Shown here one piece after another: positions 47,001-57,948 of a stretch of DNA of 64,000 nt; within the stretch, counting starts at the first letter, position 1; the number at the start of each line of letters is the position of its first letter. Both the position numbers and the translations under genes were made by a program. Source of the DNA: Akebia trifoliata (taxonomy: Eukaryota > Streptophyta > Magnoliopsida > Ranunculales > Lardizabalaceae); contig CM030718.1 of NCBI GenBank assembly GCA_017979445.1, forward strand, positions 22,687,021-22,751,020, read 5' to 3'. The notes under the pieces were generated by a model. It did no database searches. It worked only from the letters and a program-made list of their open reading frames with translations, and was not told the DNA's origin.

Positions 47001-50000
47001 TGGTAAATATAAGAAAAAAAAACTGTTTTTTTAAAAGTCTCGTTTAAAACACATTTTGTAACTCTAACAATTAAAACAATAAAAAAACAAACTCATCTTT
47101 TTCCAACAACAACAAAAAAAAAGCGTTTTTACATTTTAAACTCTTTTTTTCAAGAAAAAAAAAAAGCATTTGTTTATAAGCATATGGTCAAGCTTTATAA
47201 CCTTATGGTTGTTTATACTTTTGGTCTATGAAAGTTGTTTAATGTGGGACTTGATGTTATGGTCGTTAAATTGTTTCAAGTATCTTATTATGCTCAAAAG
47301 ATATGATGGTTAAAAAAATTGAACATCATAACATGTATAATTATATATGTGAAAAAAAGTTATCATGCACAGATATTCAATAGTATTATTTTTACTCAAA
47401 AATATATTGAAAACTTAGAATAAATGTCTAATGTATTATATATATTATATTTTTTTCATAACTTCAATTCTTATTTTTTATTTTTTTATTTATCATATTT
47501 TATTCTCATTTCTTTTCCGTCTTTTCCAAAGTTCTCCCTTGTCATTTTAAAACCATATTCCAACTTGGTGTCTATTGTACCACATATGCAATGAACTATT
47601 AATGGCAGCCAATGACCATACCTGTGAGTGATAAGTTCCATGGGTAGATGGGAATAAATCAGAACCATGTAACTGAAGAAGATCTTGACTATTGGAAGGT
47701 GAAAAGGAGACCCCAGTGCTACTGACTGATGGAATATGTTGATGCTGTTGCAGTGGGCGATGAGATGAATATGTTCCTCCTAAGCTGAATCCAGCGGACC
47801 TACCCATCTAAAAGCAAGAAAAATGTTAAGGCCAGACACAAAAAAAGCACAAAGAACTTCCACAAGGAAGCCAGGACTCACTGGAAATTGCTGGGATTGC
47901 ATCATTGACACGGCATTATCATGAAATTGTTCTTTCTGGTGCAAATCCATTGCAAAATCAGAATTGCCACCTGGCATGATTAACTTCATGTAAGTATAAA
48001 TCTGTAACTAAGCAATCATTCGGATGCCATCAAAAAGATAGAAGGGGTGTGGGGGGGATGTTAGAAACACCCACCTGTAAAATTGGCAATATTAGGTTTA
48101 CCCCCTTGCAAAATACAAGATTTGGTTTTTCCCCCTTGACCATAAGTCAAGGTTGTTTTTTCTTGATGATTTAACAGTGAAATTTTTTTCTTTTCCAAAT
48201 TTTGCTTCAATAATTCAAGTATTTAAATAGCATTTTGAAAAATTTAAACTCTCACCGTTGAATCATCAAGAAAATACAACATTGACTTACGATCAAGAGG
48301 GGTAAGCCTAATCTTGCATTTTGCAAAGGGGTAAACCTAATATCACCAATTTTACAGGGGGGTGTTTCTAAAATACCAACAAAAAAAAAAGCTTTCAATT
48401 TTAGTACATGAATTCAAAGGTAAAGATACATTGCTCTTGTATGAGATTATTGCAATCAAATTTAAAAGTAGTAGAAGACCATATGAGCAAATTTGTAATA
48501 AGCTCAAACAACGGATTGCACAGAAAATATACACATGTGTGCTCGAACTTCTAAAATATTGCATAAACTACAAAGTTGTACCCACATACTCCCAACCTTG
48601 GAGGTGGGTACATTCTATACACTTTTCGGGGTCCACTCATATATAGGATCATTGCTTTCAACAAGGCTATTGGTAAAGGCAAATTAAGAGTTCATGTTGG
48701 ACAAGGCAAGCATGACTACATATACTTCTATACAGCAGCTTGACTAGTATTCATGTCCTGCTATGTACCATGTGTTACATCACAAACAGGTAGATTAGTC
48801 TTTTATCCTTGTCATTAGATATTTATGTTAGTTCTCCATTGTCGGGTTCTATAAGAGATGTACCATCATAAATTCATAATTTAAATTATAGTATTTTAAA
48901 AATGTCCCCCCTCTTAAATTGTTTATGACAGGCTTACCCCCTTGACCGTAAGTCAACGCTTGTTTTTCTTGATGATTTAACAAAATTAGTAATTTAAGTA
49001 TTTGAAGAGCATTTTGAAAAAAATCAAAATTTCACTGTTAAATCATCAAGAAAATGCAACGTTGACTTACATTCAAGGGGGGTAAACCTAAGCTTGCATT
49101 TTGCAAGGGGTAACCCTAATATCAACAATTTAAAAGGGGTATTTCTAAAATACCATTTAATATAATTGTTTGTTTTATGTTCTTCACTGTTACTAACACT
49201 ACATCCCCAAAACATAAATCAATAGTTCAATCCCCTCACTACATAATGCCCACAAATTGAACTAACAGTGTTCTGCTCATGAAAGGGAAAAAAAAAAAGG
49301 ATGAAATATTTTTTAATGACCCACTAGACCTAACATAACATACAAAATTGTGGATAGACAAGTTATGGTTGTAAAAGCAACTCCAACACACGACTTACCC
49401 CACACTCCATCCCCTCTCAACTGCCATTTTGGGTCATGAAAACAAAAATAGGGGTCTCCAACGCACTACCCATCTCACTATCCATTTTGGATCGTGGGAT
49501 TTTCACAACCCATTTTGGGTAACAAGATGCAACATCTCCATTTTTTTTAGGGAAAATGTTTCAGACTGTTAGCTGAAAAAATATTAAAATTTCAGATTGT
49601 TTGAAATTTGGGTTGAATTAAAAAATATTAAAATATTTATGAATAGTCATTTTGAGTAGCACGGTTGGTGTGCATACCCCATGAATATACAAAGTGACTA
49701 TTCATAAACACATGGTTACCCATTAATTGAGATGGAGATGGGTATCCCTGTTGGAGTTACTTTAATTATAGCAAATATTTGTCCAATAATGCCCGTATCA
49801 TAATCCAGGTCCAAAGAAAAATAAAACACCTTTAAATCCAGGTAATGCTGGAAAATCTTCATTTTGGATGCTGAATTCTTGGTTTTGTTGGACAATAGGA
49901 CTAACACCAACATTTTGCTTTCGAAGTGAACCTGAAAAATTAAAGCGTTAATGGTCAGAAAAAATATATATATATATAATAAAAAAGAAGCATTCAGTAG

Positions 50001-53000
50001 TTGAAGGTTGACTTTTTAAATACCCAATTGTCCTTGAGGCCCTCCAGCAGAACTAGGCCGCCCAGTCAACTGAGGGAAATCATTGATGTCAAAGGGAGAA
50101 TTGTCATTGGAGTTCATATCACTTAAAATTCCCATTGAACTGTAATTATTCCCTGGTTGTCCTCCACCAGTAGGATAAGAATTTCCCATCATAGACATCA
50201 TCTGCGGTGTTCCTGAATCCAGTACAGAATCCATGTACTTACGTCAAATATAAGTTTCAAATACAACAATTTAATGCAACAATTCAGAAAGAACTAAGAT
50301 TTCTACAAGGAACCGGCAAACAATAAATGAAAAATATAAAAGAAACAATAGTTTGAAACAGACAAAAGATAATTAATATAAATTCTCCCATACGAAAAAA
50401 AAATAAGGCTCCTTGCATAAAAAGATACCCTCTAAAAAACATTGGGGAAAAAAAGGCTCTATTTTTTTCACCCGTTAAATGAGCCTACATATGATGAATA
50501 GAAAATTACACTAAAATAACAAATTCAATGAGAAGTAGGCTACGTTTTGCCCAAGAGAAATATCAAGTGCATTAGAATCAACCGTGGGTTCTATTAATCA
50601 ACTTAAATATATTAATTAATGAGAATGAATTTGGAAATTTCATAACCTGGACCGATGTAACTGATATAGAAAAATAGTTCAACTAGATTTTGATGAATAA
50701 TTTGAACTGTTTCAACTTAGTTCATACATTTCAGCCATAAAATAAAACAAAGCAGGAAAAAAAATTGATAAAAAACATGAAATTTTTTGGTTGAATTGTG
50801 TTGTACAGAAGCAATTCAAGCAAACCTTACAAACACTTTAAAAGCATAGAGGACATTCTTTCACTTGAACTTTGACTTCGGGGGTATTTTGCTCAAAACA
50901 CAACCACCAAACTTTTTCAGCATTTTAGATATATATAAACAATAAAAAAAACCGGTGATCATTGAAAACTCTAGAATCCTGTCCTTCACTCCAAACACTA
51001 ATATTGATAGTGAGTAGAAAACTCAAGCAAATTTTTGTCCTAGTGTGGAAAAGCCAGTTTTGACTACAAGATAAAAGAACTGAGTCGAGGTCGGTTCTTT
51101 GCCCGCATGTGCAGATCTTTTATAGTTTTATGCTAAATTTTGCAAGAGGGATCAGTATGAGAGAGATTTTCCAAGAAGATTACAACAGCTAAGACTAAAC
51201 GTTGCCAATAAGATTTTTTTTATATAAGTATAAAATATATTGAAGAAAGGAGGAAGAACGAAATACAAGAAGAGAAGGATGAGGTAGACCCTTAAAGAAA
51301 AGCAAAAAACGAACGAAAAAAAATTCCAAAACATCAATGATTACACAAGGACTTCCATCTAAAAACAAAGTCATTGAAAGTAGTCCCCGCAAACTCTATG
51401 TTCAAATTTAATCAAAGGTACAAAAAGCCCAAGATCTCCTAGAAAACGCCATGAGAGCTTCTCGCCTTACTTTTGAACACCTTGATATTTCTCTCATTCC
51501 ACAACCCCCAAGCAATAACCGAGGAAAGCATAGTCCAAAGGTATCTTTTTCTGGAGGAGAAAGCATTATTGGCTCACTCTACTAACAACAAGAAGAACTA
51601 CCGAGGTAAGACCCAGTTAATATGAAAAAACCGAAGGAAAATGGACCAAATATCATGAGAAAAAGAGCAGTGAATTAAAATACATCCCCTCAAACAAAGG
51701 GAACAGCAATTGGGAGTGATCCAATCCCGTGCAATCAAATTGTCCATCATAAGAATCCTCCCTAAGGAAGCCAACCAAACAAAAAAGGAAATTTTAGAAG
51801 AAACTAACTTGGACCAAATGATAGACTCTGAGAAGGATTGCTCAGCGAAAAGAATAAGCCACTTGTGGGAAGAGCGGACAAAGAATCTCAGATCCTTCGC
51901 CCTCGTCTATTCCTACTTATCCTGATCGCTTTCATTGAGATGAAAAGAATTCAAGAGGTCAAGGAAAGATGTCACCTATGTTAACTCCCAATCATTAAAG
52001 TTTCTCCTGAACTCCAAATCCCAAGTAGAAATGGAGTCGTTGCGAATCAAACATTGCTGGATCGAGCAGTTCTTTTTTAGAGAACAAGTGTACAAAGGCA
52101 GAAATTGAGTTGTCAGAGACGATGTGTCACACCAAATATCTTCCTAGAATCTGATTTTGTCCCCCGTGCCCTCTCTAAATCTAATATTTCCTTCAAAGTC
52201 CTTACTCACCTTAAGAATCCCCTTCCACACACTGCACCCATACGAGCCTTTAGCCTCACCGCTATACTAACCTAACCTCTTCACCCCGTACTTAGCCATA
52301 ATGACCCTCCTCCACAAACTACCCCTCCTCGCTAAACCTCCAAAATCATTTCCCTAAAAACGCTCTATCAACCCATCTAAGGCCCCCTAATCCCCAACCC
52401 CCCCATTATTCTTGGGCATGCAAATCAAATTCCATCTTACCAGGTGGTACTTCCTCCTACCATTCTTGTCATTCCACAAAAAATTTCTCGTAAACCTTTC
52501 CAATCTGATTTCTACGAACTTAGAAAATGAGAACAGGGAGAGAAAATATATCAGTGTACTTGTCGAGGTGCTTTTGATCAAAGTTACTTTCCTTCCTTTT
52601 GATAAATATTTGGCCTTCCACGTGTTCTCAATCACACCTTCCCAAATTTTGTTACTATCATAGGGAGCTCCCAACGATAAACCCAAATAGGATGTTGGTA
52701 AAGTATCATGCCTACAACCCAAAATTGCGGCCACATCTCCAACCCCAAAAAGTTTACTCTTCTGCAAATTGATATGTAATCCTGAAATAGCCTCAAAACA
52801 ACACAATAAGACACGCAACACTCTCACCTAATCCCTCGAATGGTCCAAAAACACCAGAGTATCGTCCGCAAATTGTAAGAGAAAAATCAAAAGGAAGCAT
52901 CTTAAAAGAAGGGAAAATGTCTAAATGACAAAACAGAATATTCTTTAAGTCATTATCAAACTAATTAACATAATAACACTCTCTTACGACGTGAAAATCA

Positions 53001-55072
53001 ATACCTGGTTGAAGCACACCACTCATTAATCTGTTGGGCCCTTGGACACCCAGACCAGCAGAACCACTACTGGAATTCAAGTTTAGGCGAGATGCAAGAC
53101 CTGAAACAGACAATCCACCACCAGAGTTTATGCTCCTCCCAATATTGCCTCCACCAACAATGTTACCCATCGAGCTTGTAATCCGAGAACCAGAATTTCC
53201 CAAAATTGGAGATACCAATCCTGGAACAGCACTTCGATTACTAACACCAGCAGATGTTGGGGGAATCCCAGGGATTGAACCACCGACAGCATTCATGCTA
53301 CCACTAAATGCAGGGCTTCCAACAACACTTAAACCTCCTCGATTTGTGACTGTTGAATGTCCATGTGAGCTTCCATGAGATATCTGAATATCAAAGGTAA
53401 AATGAGTATAAAAGTCAAGTTTCAGAACCGAAAAAGAAAAGAAATTTAGCAAAATATTGATTTAGGGAGATTCTATTGCCCCACCAACTTTTACTAATAA
53501 CACATCAAATCATATGGTACCAACAAAGAATGGATAAATTACCATTTCATGCACTGAATAAGACAAAATTCTGATTCCTCAGTACACTGTTGATTTTAAT
53601 TCCCAAAACATTTTTTCTAGCGAGTTCGTCACTTTTATAAACTACCAGCGATCTCACCATTAAAAATAGCAAGGGTATTTGAATTTGATATTACTTACAA
53701 TCTCGTAGGTAATATATCAGTGAGATCGCTGATTATTAAAGTGACAATCTCACTGGAAAACATGTTTTGAGAATTAAAATGAACAGTGAACTGACACCAG
53801 AATTTTGCTATAAACTGAGCATGTTTACGGAAATTTCTCACAAAGAATCACACATTTTGGGGTGCTCTTAGTTAAAGTTGCAATAGAAGCTCTCTTGATT
53901 TATTATGTCACATCAAGCATGAGAGGACCATGTGTTACATGCACACAAATTTCTATACAAGTACCTGAGAGAGAGCAACAGGGATATTGTTTGAAGCAAA
54001 TCGTCCACTTGAGAGGCCTCCCGTGGGCTGTTGAACACCACTTGCTGGGGAACCATTTATGGTTGAATTTCTAGATGCAAGTGTGCCAGGCATATTGGGA
54101 ATGTTGAAGCTACCATGGATGCTATGAAGTCCTTGCATGGATCCTATTAAGAAGATATTTCAATTACGCAAGATGACATATATTTGTGAGAAATATAAAG
54201 TTGAAAAATTGAGAAGAATCTCCACACCACTGTGATGAAAAACAGGGGCGGACGCTGCAGATTGGGCAGAAAAAGATGATGTAAAAGATCGTCCTGTGGT
54301 GTCCTGAAGATTTGAAGTCGATCCGTTGAGTGCTGACTGCAAGCAGAAGTTACATAAGTTTTACACGAAGAAAAAAAAATTCTTGGAAATATTAAAGGGA
54401 ATGGCAAACAAAACCAACTATATGATCATCAGATAGCAACAATGTTCCATACACGAATGAATTATAGTGCGTTCATGTCTAACTGACATGGTGGGAAGCT
54501 TGGTTTATCCAAATACTTAATTAAAAACATACTAATAAAAAAGAAATTAAGTAGATAAAATATCAAGGACAGAAAAAAATATAGAAGAAAAATAAGATTA
54601 TATCATATTAAAAAGAAACATTGACTCGCCCAAGCACGCATACTGAAAAAACAAAAGTTGCAGTCTATTGCATGGTATACCCGCAAGTCTCATAACTCAA
54701 ACAACATTAATGTAAGTTATGAGAGATGCAATAACTATTGAGTCTGTGGATACATCAGATTTACATTTTGAAAGATGAGCGTAGAACAACAAACGGAATC
54801 ATCTATTTCTTAGTCAAAATAGCCATAATGCTCGGATTGTTTCTTCACAAGACATATTACACACCTCACATTTACATTTTGAAAGATGAGCATAGAACAA
54901 CCACTGGCATCAACTATTTCTTAGTCAAAGTAGCCATAATGCTCGGATTTTTTCTTCACAAGACATATCACACATGCACACGCACACTTAACAACCAATA
55001 TGTATAGTACAACATTTAAACATTTAAAGGGCTATGTGAAGAACAGAGGTATACATTAAGTAGCCCAGACAT
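44059..55072 (-). CDS. VIP2: CCR4-NOT complex subunit NOT2 (VIP2-like)
   Basis: NOT2 is a scaffold subunit of the CCR4-NOT complex, which deadenylates mRNA; plant NOT2/VIP2 also acts in transcription and microRNA biogenesis. Thirteen coding exons with GT-AG sites and matched phases: 55055-55072, 54228-54336, 53965-54143, 53005-53383, 50024-50212, 49830-49931, 47882-47970, 47622-47807, 46515-46934, 46375-46427, 45982-46023, 44204-44348, 44059-44118. They total 1,971 nt, 656 codons plus TAG (44059-44061). The first exon encodes only MSGLLN. Then come SALNGSTSNLQ, FHHSG, MQGLHSIHGSFNIPNMPGTL, Gly/Ser-rich SSMGNIVGGGNIGRS, SPFDINDFPQLTGRPSSAGG, EDFPALPGFKG, MDLHQKEQ, MGRSAGFSLGG and a Gln-rich stretch. 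The NOT2/3/5 C-terminal domain has FGLLGLLSIIRMSDPDLTSL, GWFYHREHRLWFIRVPNMEP and NFVLHYEMLEKRPGLPQH. No lesions. Family is certain; VIP2 (At5g59710) orthology is inferred. Confidence 0.95.
44526..45784. mobile_element. TIR element in a NOT2 intron, with nested MITE
   Basis: Left end TGCTCGGTTACACAATGCAA, ATGATTTGCATTGC; right end GCAAATGCAAATGATTTG, TATGGTGTACCAAGCA. The ends are diverged inverted copies. About 1.26 kb, no transposase. The inner part holds iterated 'ATTACAAAAATACCCCT' (45060-45360). A TTAGTAAG MITE sits inside at 44620-45000. No clear target duplication; the end form suggests hAT-like. Confidence 0.55.
44620..45000. mobile_element. TTAGTAAG-family MITE, copy E, in a NOT2 intron
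   Basis: Left end TTTTCCTAAGTAACGATTTG, AGCCTTACTAAGGGTCG, then GGATTACCACCTCAGCAATC, CAACACCACAGTCCTCTAAG; right GCATTGGATCATGTTTTTGG, ATGCCACAAG, AAGGACCCTTAGTGAGGATG, AAATCCTTAGTAAGG. One of the most complete copies. Confidence 0.85.
46093..46343. mobile_element. 'CACACCAACTTTTACT' MITE in a NOT2 intron
   Basis: Left arm GATAGCTGCTATTGGCACCC, CAACTTTTACTTATTACAC; right arm GTGTAATAAGTAAAGTTGG, GGCCCCAATAGCAGCTATC. A partial third arm inside (about 46228) shows one copy inserted in another or an internal duplication. It ends about 30 bp before a NOT2 exon. Confidence 0.85.
47000..47470. other. NOT2 intron sequence, AT-rich
   Basis: Intron between the exons 46515-46934 and 47622-47807. Poly-A and poly-T runs only; no element with clear ends. 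Confidence 0.4.
48058..48381. mobile_element. Palindromic MITE in a NOT2 intron, copy 1
   Basis: Left arm TTAGAAACACCCACCTGTAA, AATTGGCAATATTAGG; right arm CCTAATATCACCAATTTTAC, AGGGGGGTGTTTCTAAAATA. The middle pairs TTTTTCTTGATGATTTAACA with TTGAATCATCAAGAAAA. Nearly the whole element is a hairpin. Confidence 0.85.
48893..49164. mobile_element. Palindromic MITE in a NOT2 intron, copy 2
   Basis: Same family as 48058-48381: CTTACCCCCTTGACCGTAAG, TTTTTCTTGATGATTTAACA, and right end TATCAACAATTTAAAAGGGG, TATTTCTAAAATACC. The left arm is shortened. Both copies lie in one intron in the same orientation. Confidence 0.8.
49370..49768. mobile_element. MITE with AACTCCAAC ends in a NOT2 intron
   Basis: Left AAAAGCAACTCCAACACACG; right TATCCCTGTTGGAGTTACTTT. 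The inner part repeats 'CCCATTTTGGGT' and 'ACCCAT.TC..ATC' words. It ends about 60 bp before the exon 49830-49931. Confidence 0.65.
50235..51195. other. NOT2 intron sequence, no element recognised
   Basis: AT-rich intron DNA upstream (on the minus strand) of the exon 50024-50212. Nothing with clear ends. Confidence 0.4.
51200..52950 (-). pseudogene. L1-type LINE fragment in a NOT2 intron
   Basis: Minus-strand frame 52387-52827 encodes the end of a LINE reverse transcriptase: FEAISGLHINLQKSKLFGVG, LPTSYLGLSLGA, YLSKGRKVTLIKSTSTSTL and FLWNDKNGRRKYHLVRWNL. Downstream on the same strand, broken frames give KISFFVWLASLGRILMMDNL, ARDWI and CSLCLRG (about 51685-51810), the zinc-binding zf-RVT region that follows RT in plant LINEs. 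Near 51210 the minus strand turns A-rich, as at a LINE 3' end. It is 5'-truncated and has stops and shifts. Same orientation as NOT2, so removed by splicing. Confidence 0.85.
53465..53895. mobile_element. Foldback MITE in a NOT2 intron, related to the one 3' of CHI
   Basis: Ends GGAGATTCTATTGCCCCACC, AACTTTTACTAATAACAC and TTAGTTAAAGTTGCAATAGA, AGCTCTC. The inner arms AAAATTCTGATTCCTCAGTA and ACTGACACCAGAATTTTG flank GCGATCTCACCA / AGTGAGATCGCTG. The motif order parallels 43286-43800. Confidence 0.75.
54761..54979. repeat. Tandem duplication, about 111-bp unit, in NOT2 intron 1
   Basis: TTACATTTTGAAAGATGAGC starts at 54761 and again at 54872. Both units run through ATAGCCATAATGCTCGGATT and TCTTCACAAGACATAT. 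The units differ at only a few bases, so the duplication is fairly recent. Confidence 0.9.
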
Positions 55073-56436
55073 TGCACAAAACTCATAAGAAATTGTAAGA
55101 GATCATCTGTTGCAAAGATGTAGCCCTTCTTTGTCTTGATCTGGCTTGACAAAGGCTTTTAAATCTAGAAGTTTTCACTGAAGAACGAGTCTCTAATCTG
55201 AAAGATATCACATAAGGATAAGAAGAAGATTAATAAAAAATCACATATGCAAGAAAGAAGCTCTCAGAATTATATTCTTGATTTATCTCAGCTATAAAAA
55301 TGAATTACTTCTTGATCAAGAATAATATAGTCAAAACTATAACCAATAGTACATATAGGTCTCCATCCACTTCTACACAAGTAATTATATTATCGTACCC
55401 ATGCTTCTTACAGAGAAGTCCTTGCTACACAAGTAAGTTACTTCTTTTTGGCACATTAACGCTCCTCATATTCAGCACTCCACATATAAAAAAAAAAAAA
55501 AAATTCCAACCTACTACTAAAGTGAGTATTTCCATTAGATAAATAACAGGTATTTGAAATAAGGGTTGGGTTCCGTTGACTCAAAAAATGACACAAGATC
55601 TTGATCGTGTAAACACAAAATCTAAGATTGAGATTTTTACATGTATCTCAACAATACATATCCCGATGATACTTATCTCAAGGATAATTTTCAACTGTTA
55701 GATTTTTTGTTTACATAGTCAAGATTTTGTATCATTTCTCGAGTGAACGGAATCCAACCCTTGAAATATATTTACTAGGAAGTATGTATTCTTAGTTTTT
55801 GTTCATTGGGTTACAATTCTGTACAATTTTAAGCATAAAAACATCCTATTTTAGTGAACATTAACTGTAAAAAGGAATCAAATTAAAATTAATGAAGGGT
55901 TGCCCAGTCAGTTCGAATTCAAGCCCACTTAGTTGCTGAAGAGTAATTTTTACGACTCGTTCTGAAAAAGAACCATCAAGACTAAGAAAATTCAAACTCT
56001 AAACACTAATAAACAAGAATTATTTCTTCCCAACAAACAAAATTAATAAAAGGAAACAAATCCAACGTCCATACTTCAGAAAAAGTTGAATAAATCCATC
56101 ATACAGTATAGAATCGATCTGACCTATCTAAATGGCAATTTGCAAGAAAAAAAATTTCAAAATAACAAACACTAAAACTAGCTAATAATCTCAATCGTTT
56201 TTTCTTGAAACACCCAAATCAGTAAAACCTTTACCCATACTAACTCAAAAAACCCTAGAGATTTTTAAATTACAAGAAGATGATCGAAATTACATATATG
56301 AAATGGTAGATCAGAGACAAAGAGAGATCTTACTTCGTCAGTTTCGGAGTGAAAAATATAGGTCGAACACGAAACAAGAGAAAGGGAAGAGACGATTAAA
56401 TCCAATCCAAAAAGGAGCTATTTTTATCGGACAAAT
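55073..56436 (-). promoter_or_regulatory. NOT2 5' leader and promoter region
   Basis: Upstream of the minus-strand start codon. A likely 5' UTR intron acceptor (GATATCTTTCAG) ends at about 55198-55200, so a non-coding first exon probably lies farther out. Near 56250-56260 the minus strand reads TCTAGGGTTTTTTG, a telobox-like AAACCCTA motif common in promoters of housekeeping plant genes. The transcription start is not determined. Confidence 0.4.
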
Positions 56437-56439
56437 TCT

Positions 56440-57060
56440 ACATGTTTTTTTAGACTCGTTTAAGACCCGGAACGACCGGGCGAGATAGTCAATGTGAATC
56501 GTCAATCGTTTTGGTTCGGTAAGTTCCGACATGACTCATCTGATTTATTAAAAATATTTGAACGAGTTTATAAAAACTTGTCTGAGTCAACTGGGTTTTG
56601 TGATTTTAATATAAAATAATTAGTTTTTTAATAGTTCAAACAAAAGAACTTCGATTTGAAGGTTTTTAAAAAGGAGTTATTTTTATCGAATGAATTCCAA
56701 GTGGTTATAAAACTCATCCAAGACCTAGAAGTGACGGGGCAAGATATTCAATGGGAACCGTCCATCAGATTGATTTGAGCGACTCTAATTCGTTGGATAC
56801 GATGACTCAAAACTCGATATTTCTTTGAAAAATATTTGAAGATTTTCGGAGTTTTTTTATCGAAATTCCAACTCATCCAAGACCTAGAAGTGACGGGGCA
56901 AGATATTCAATGGGAACCGTCCATCAGATTGACTGAACCTAATTCGATATGACTCACTCGATATTTTTAAAAATATTGAACGAGTTTATAAAAACTTGTC
57001 CGAATCAACTGGATTATATATCTTTTATATAAAATAATTAATTTTTTTTAAATAGATTAA
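56440..57060. repeat. Three-unit tandem repeat upstream of NOT2
   Basis: The phrase ACTCATCCAAGACCTAGAAG, TGACGGGGCAAGATATTCAA, TGGGAACCGTCCATCAG occurs near 56713 and again, identical, near 56873. An older variant (GACCCGGAACGACCGGGCGA, GATAGTCAATGTGAATCGTC) lies near 56464. The flanking TTTGAACGAGTTTATAAAAAC and ATAAAATAATTA.TTTTT also recur (56558 and 56975). Spacing is uneven, about 250 and 160 bp. Confidence 0.85.
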
Positions 57061-57594
57061 AAGTTTTTATCTATGCATAATAAGATTATCTAACTAATCA
57101 TCTATTAATCAAATTTATTTTATAAGAAAAAGATTTATAATTATTTAAATATATATATGGGTCGCGTTCTATGTACACTTATTTCTACTCATATCTCCAC
57201 AACTTGTTTGGTTCATCGGATTAAAACAACATCTACAAACGAGATGGGTTATAAACTTACAAAAATTTCTTACCAAATAAAATTTTCAAAATTAGTTTTA
57301 CCTCCCCGTAATTAAATCAACTCGTACACTTCGTCTTCTTCATTTCTCTACTGGAAGAACGACTCGTTCACAACTTCTTTCTCACCCTCATCTCTTAGGC
57401 GGCGAAGTTGGTGACGAAAAAATGCAAGAATTGATCCGCCTTCAATAATCTATTAGAACATATCTTACTCTCAGTTCATTATCTGCTTTTCAAATGTCTC
57501 TAGTTGCATGACCATGGATCACTATGTCAAGAATGAAGTATAGAATGCAAGAACTTGAGGATATACCTCTTTTCTAACATATTTCTTTGGACAG

Positions 57595-57713
57595 ATATGA
57601 GAGGTCTAGACCTACAAATCGGTTCATTCACCTTAAAGAAAATTAAAGCTACCACAAACGACTTTGATGTTCAAAACAAGATTGGAGAAGGTGGTTTTGG
57701 TCCAGTTTACAAG
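57595..57713 (+). pseudogene. Receptor-like kinase fragment (LRR-RLK, start of kinase domain)
   Basis: The frame reads MRGLDLQIGSFTLKKIKATT, NDF, NKIGEGGFGPVYK, the juxtamembrane-to-glycine-loop exon of plant LRR-VIII-type receptor-like kinases. A splice-acceptor-like TTTCTTTGGACAG precedes it, so genomic rather than spliced sequence was copied. Similarity stops right after VYK, where the rest of the kinase is missing. About 40 residues; not functional as a kinase. Confidence 0.85.
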
Positions 57714-57948
57714 ATATTGCCTGTAAATTGAACCATCATTTATCATCTCTCTCTAAAACGTCTTCTTTCTTCTTCTTCCTATCTTTCCTTCTCTCGCTAA
57801 CCTGACGGCAACTTGATCTTATCGAATTATACTCTCCTTTATTTGGTAATGGAAATCTCGTCCGTATGGAAAAAATGTTTGTCTCTTCCTCGACCGTTTC
57901 ACAGGTTATTATAAATAAAAAATAACGATTTTTTTTTGCTCTTTTTTT

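Noticed and set aside
53034..53378. 114-codon plus-strand frame rich in Pro
   Set aside because: Antisense of the Gly/Ser-rich NOT2 exon.
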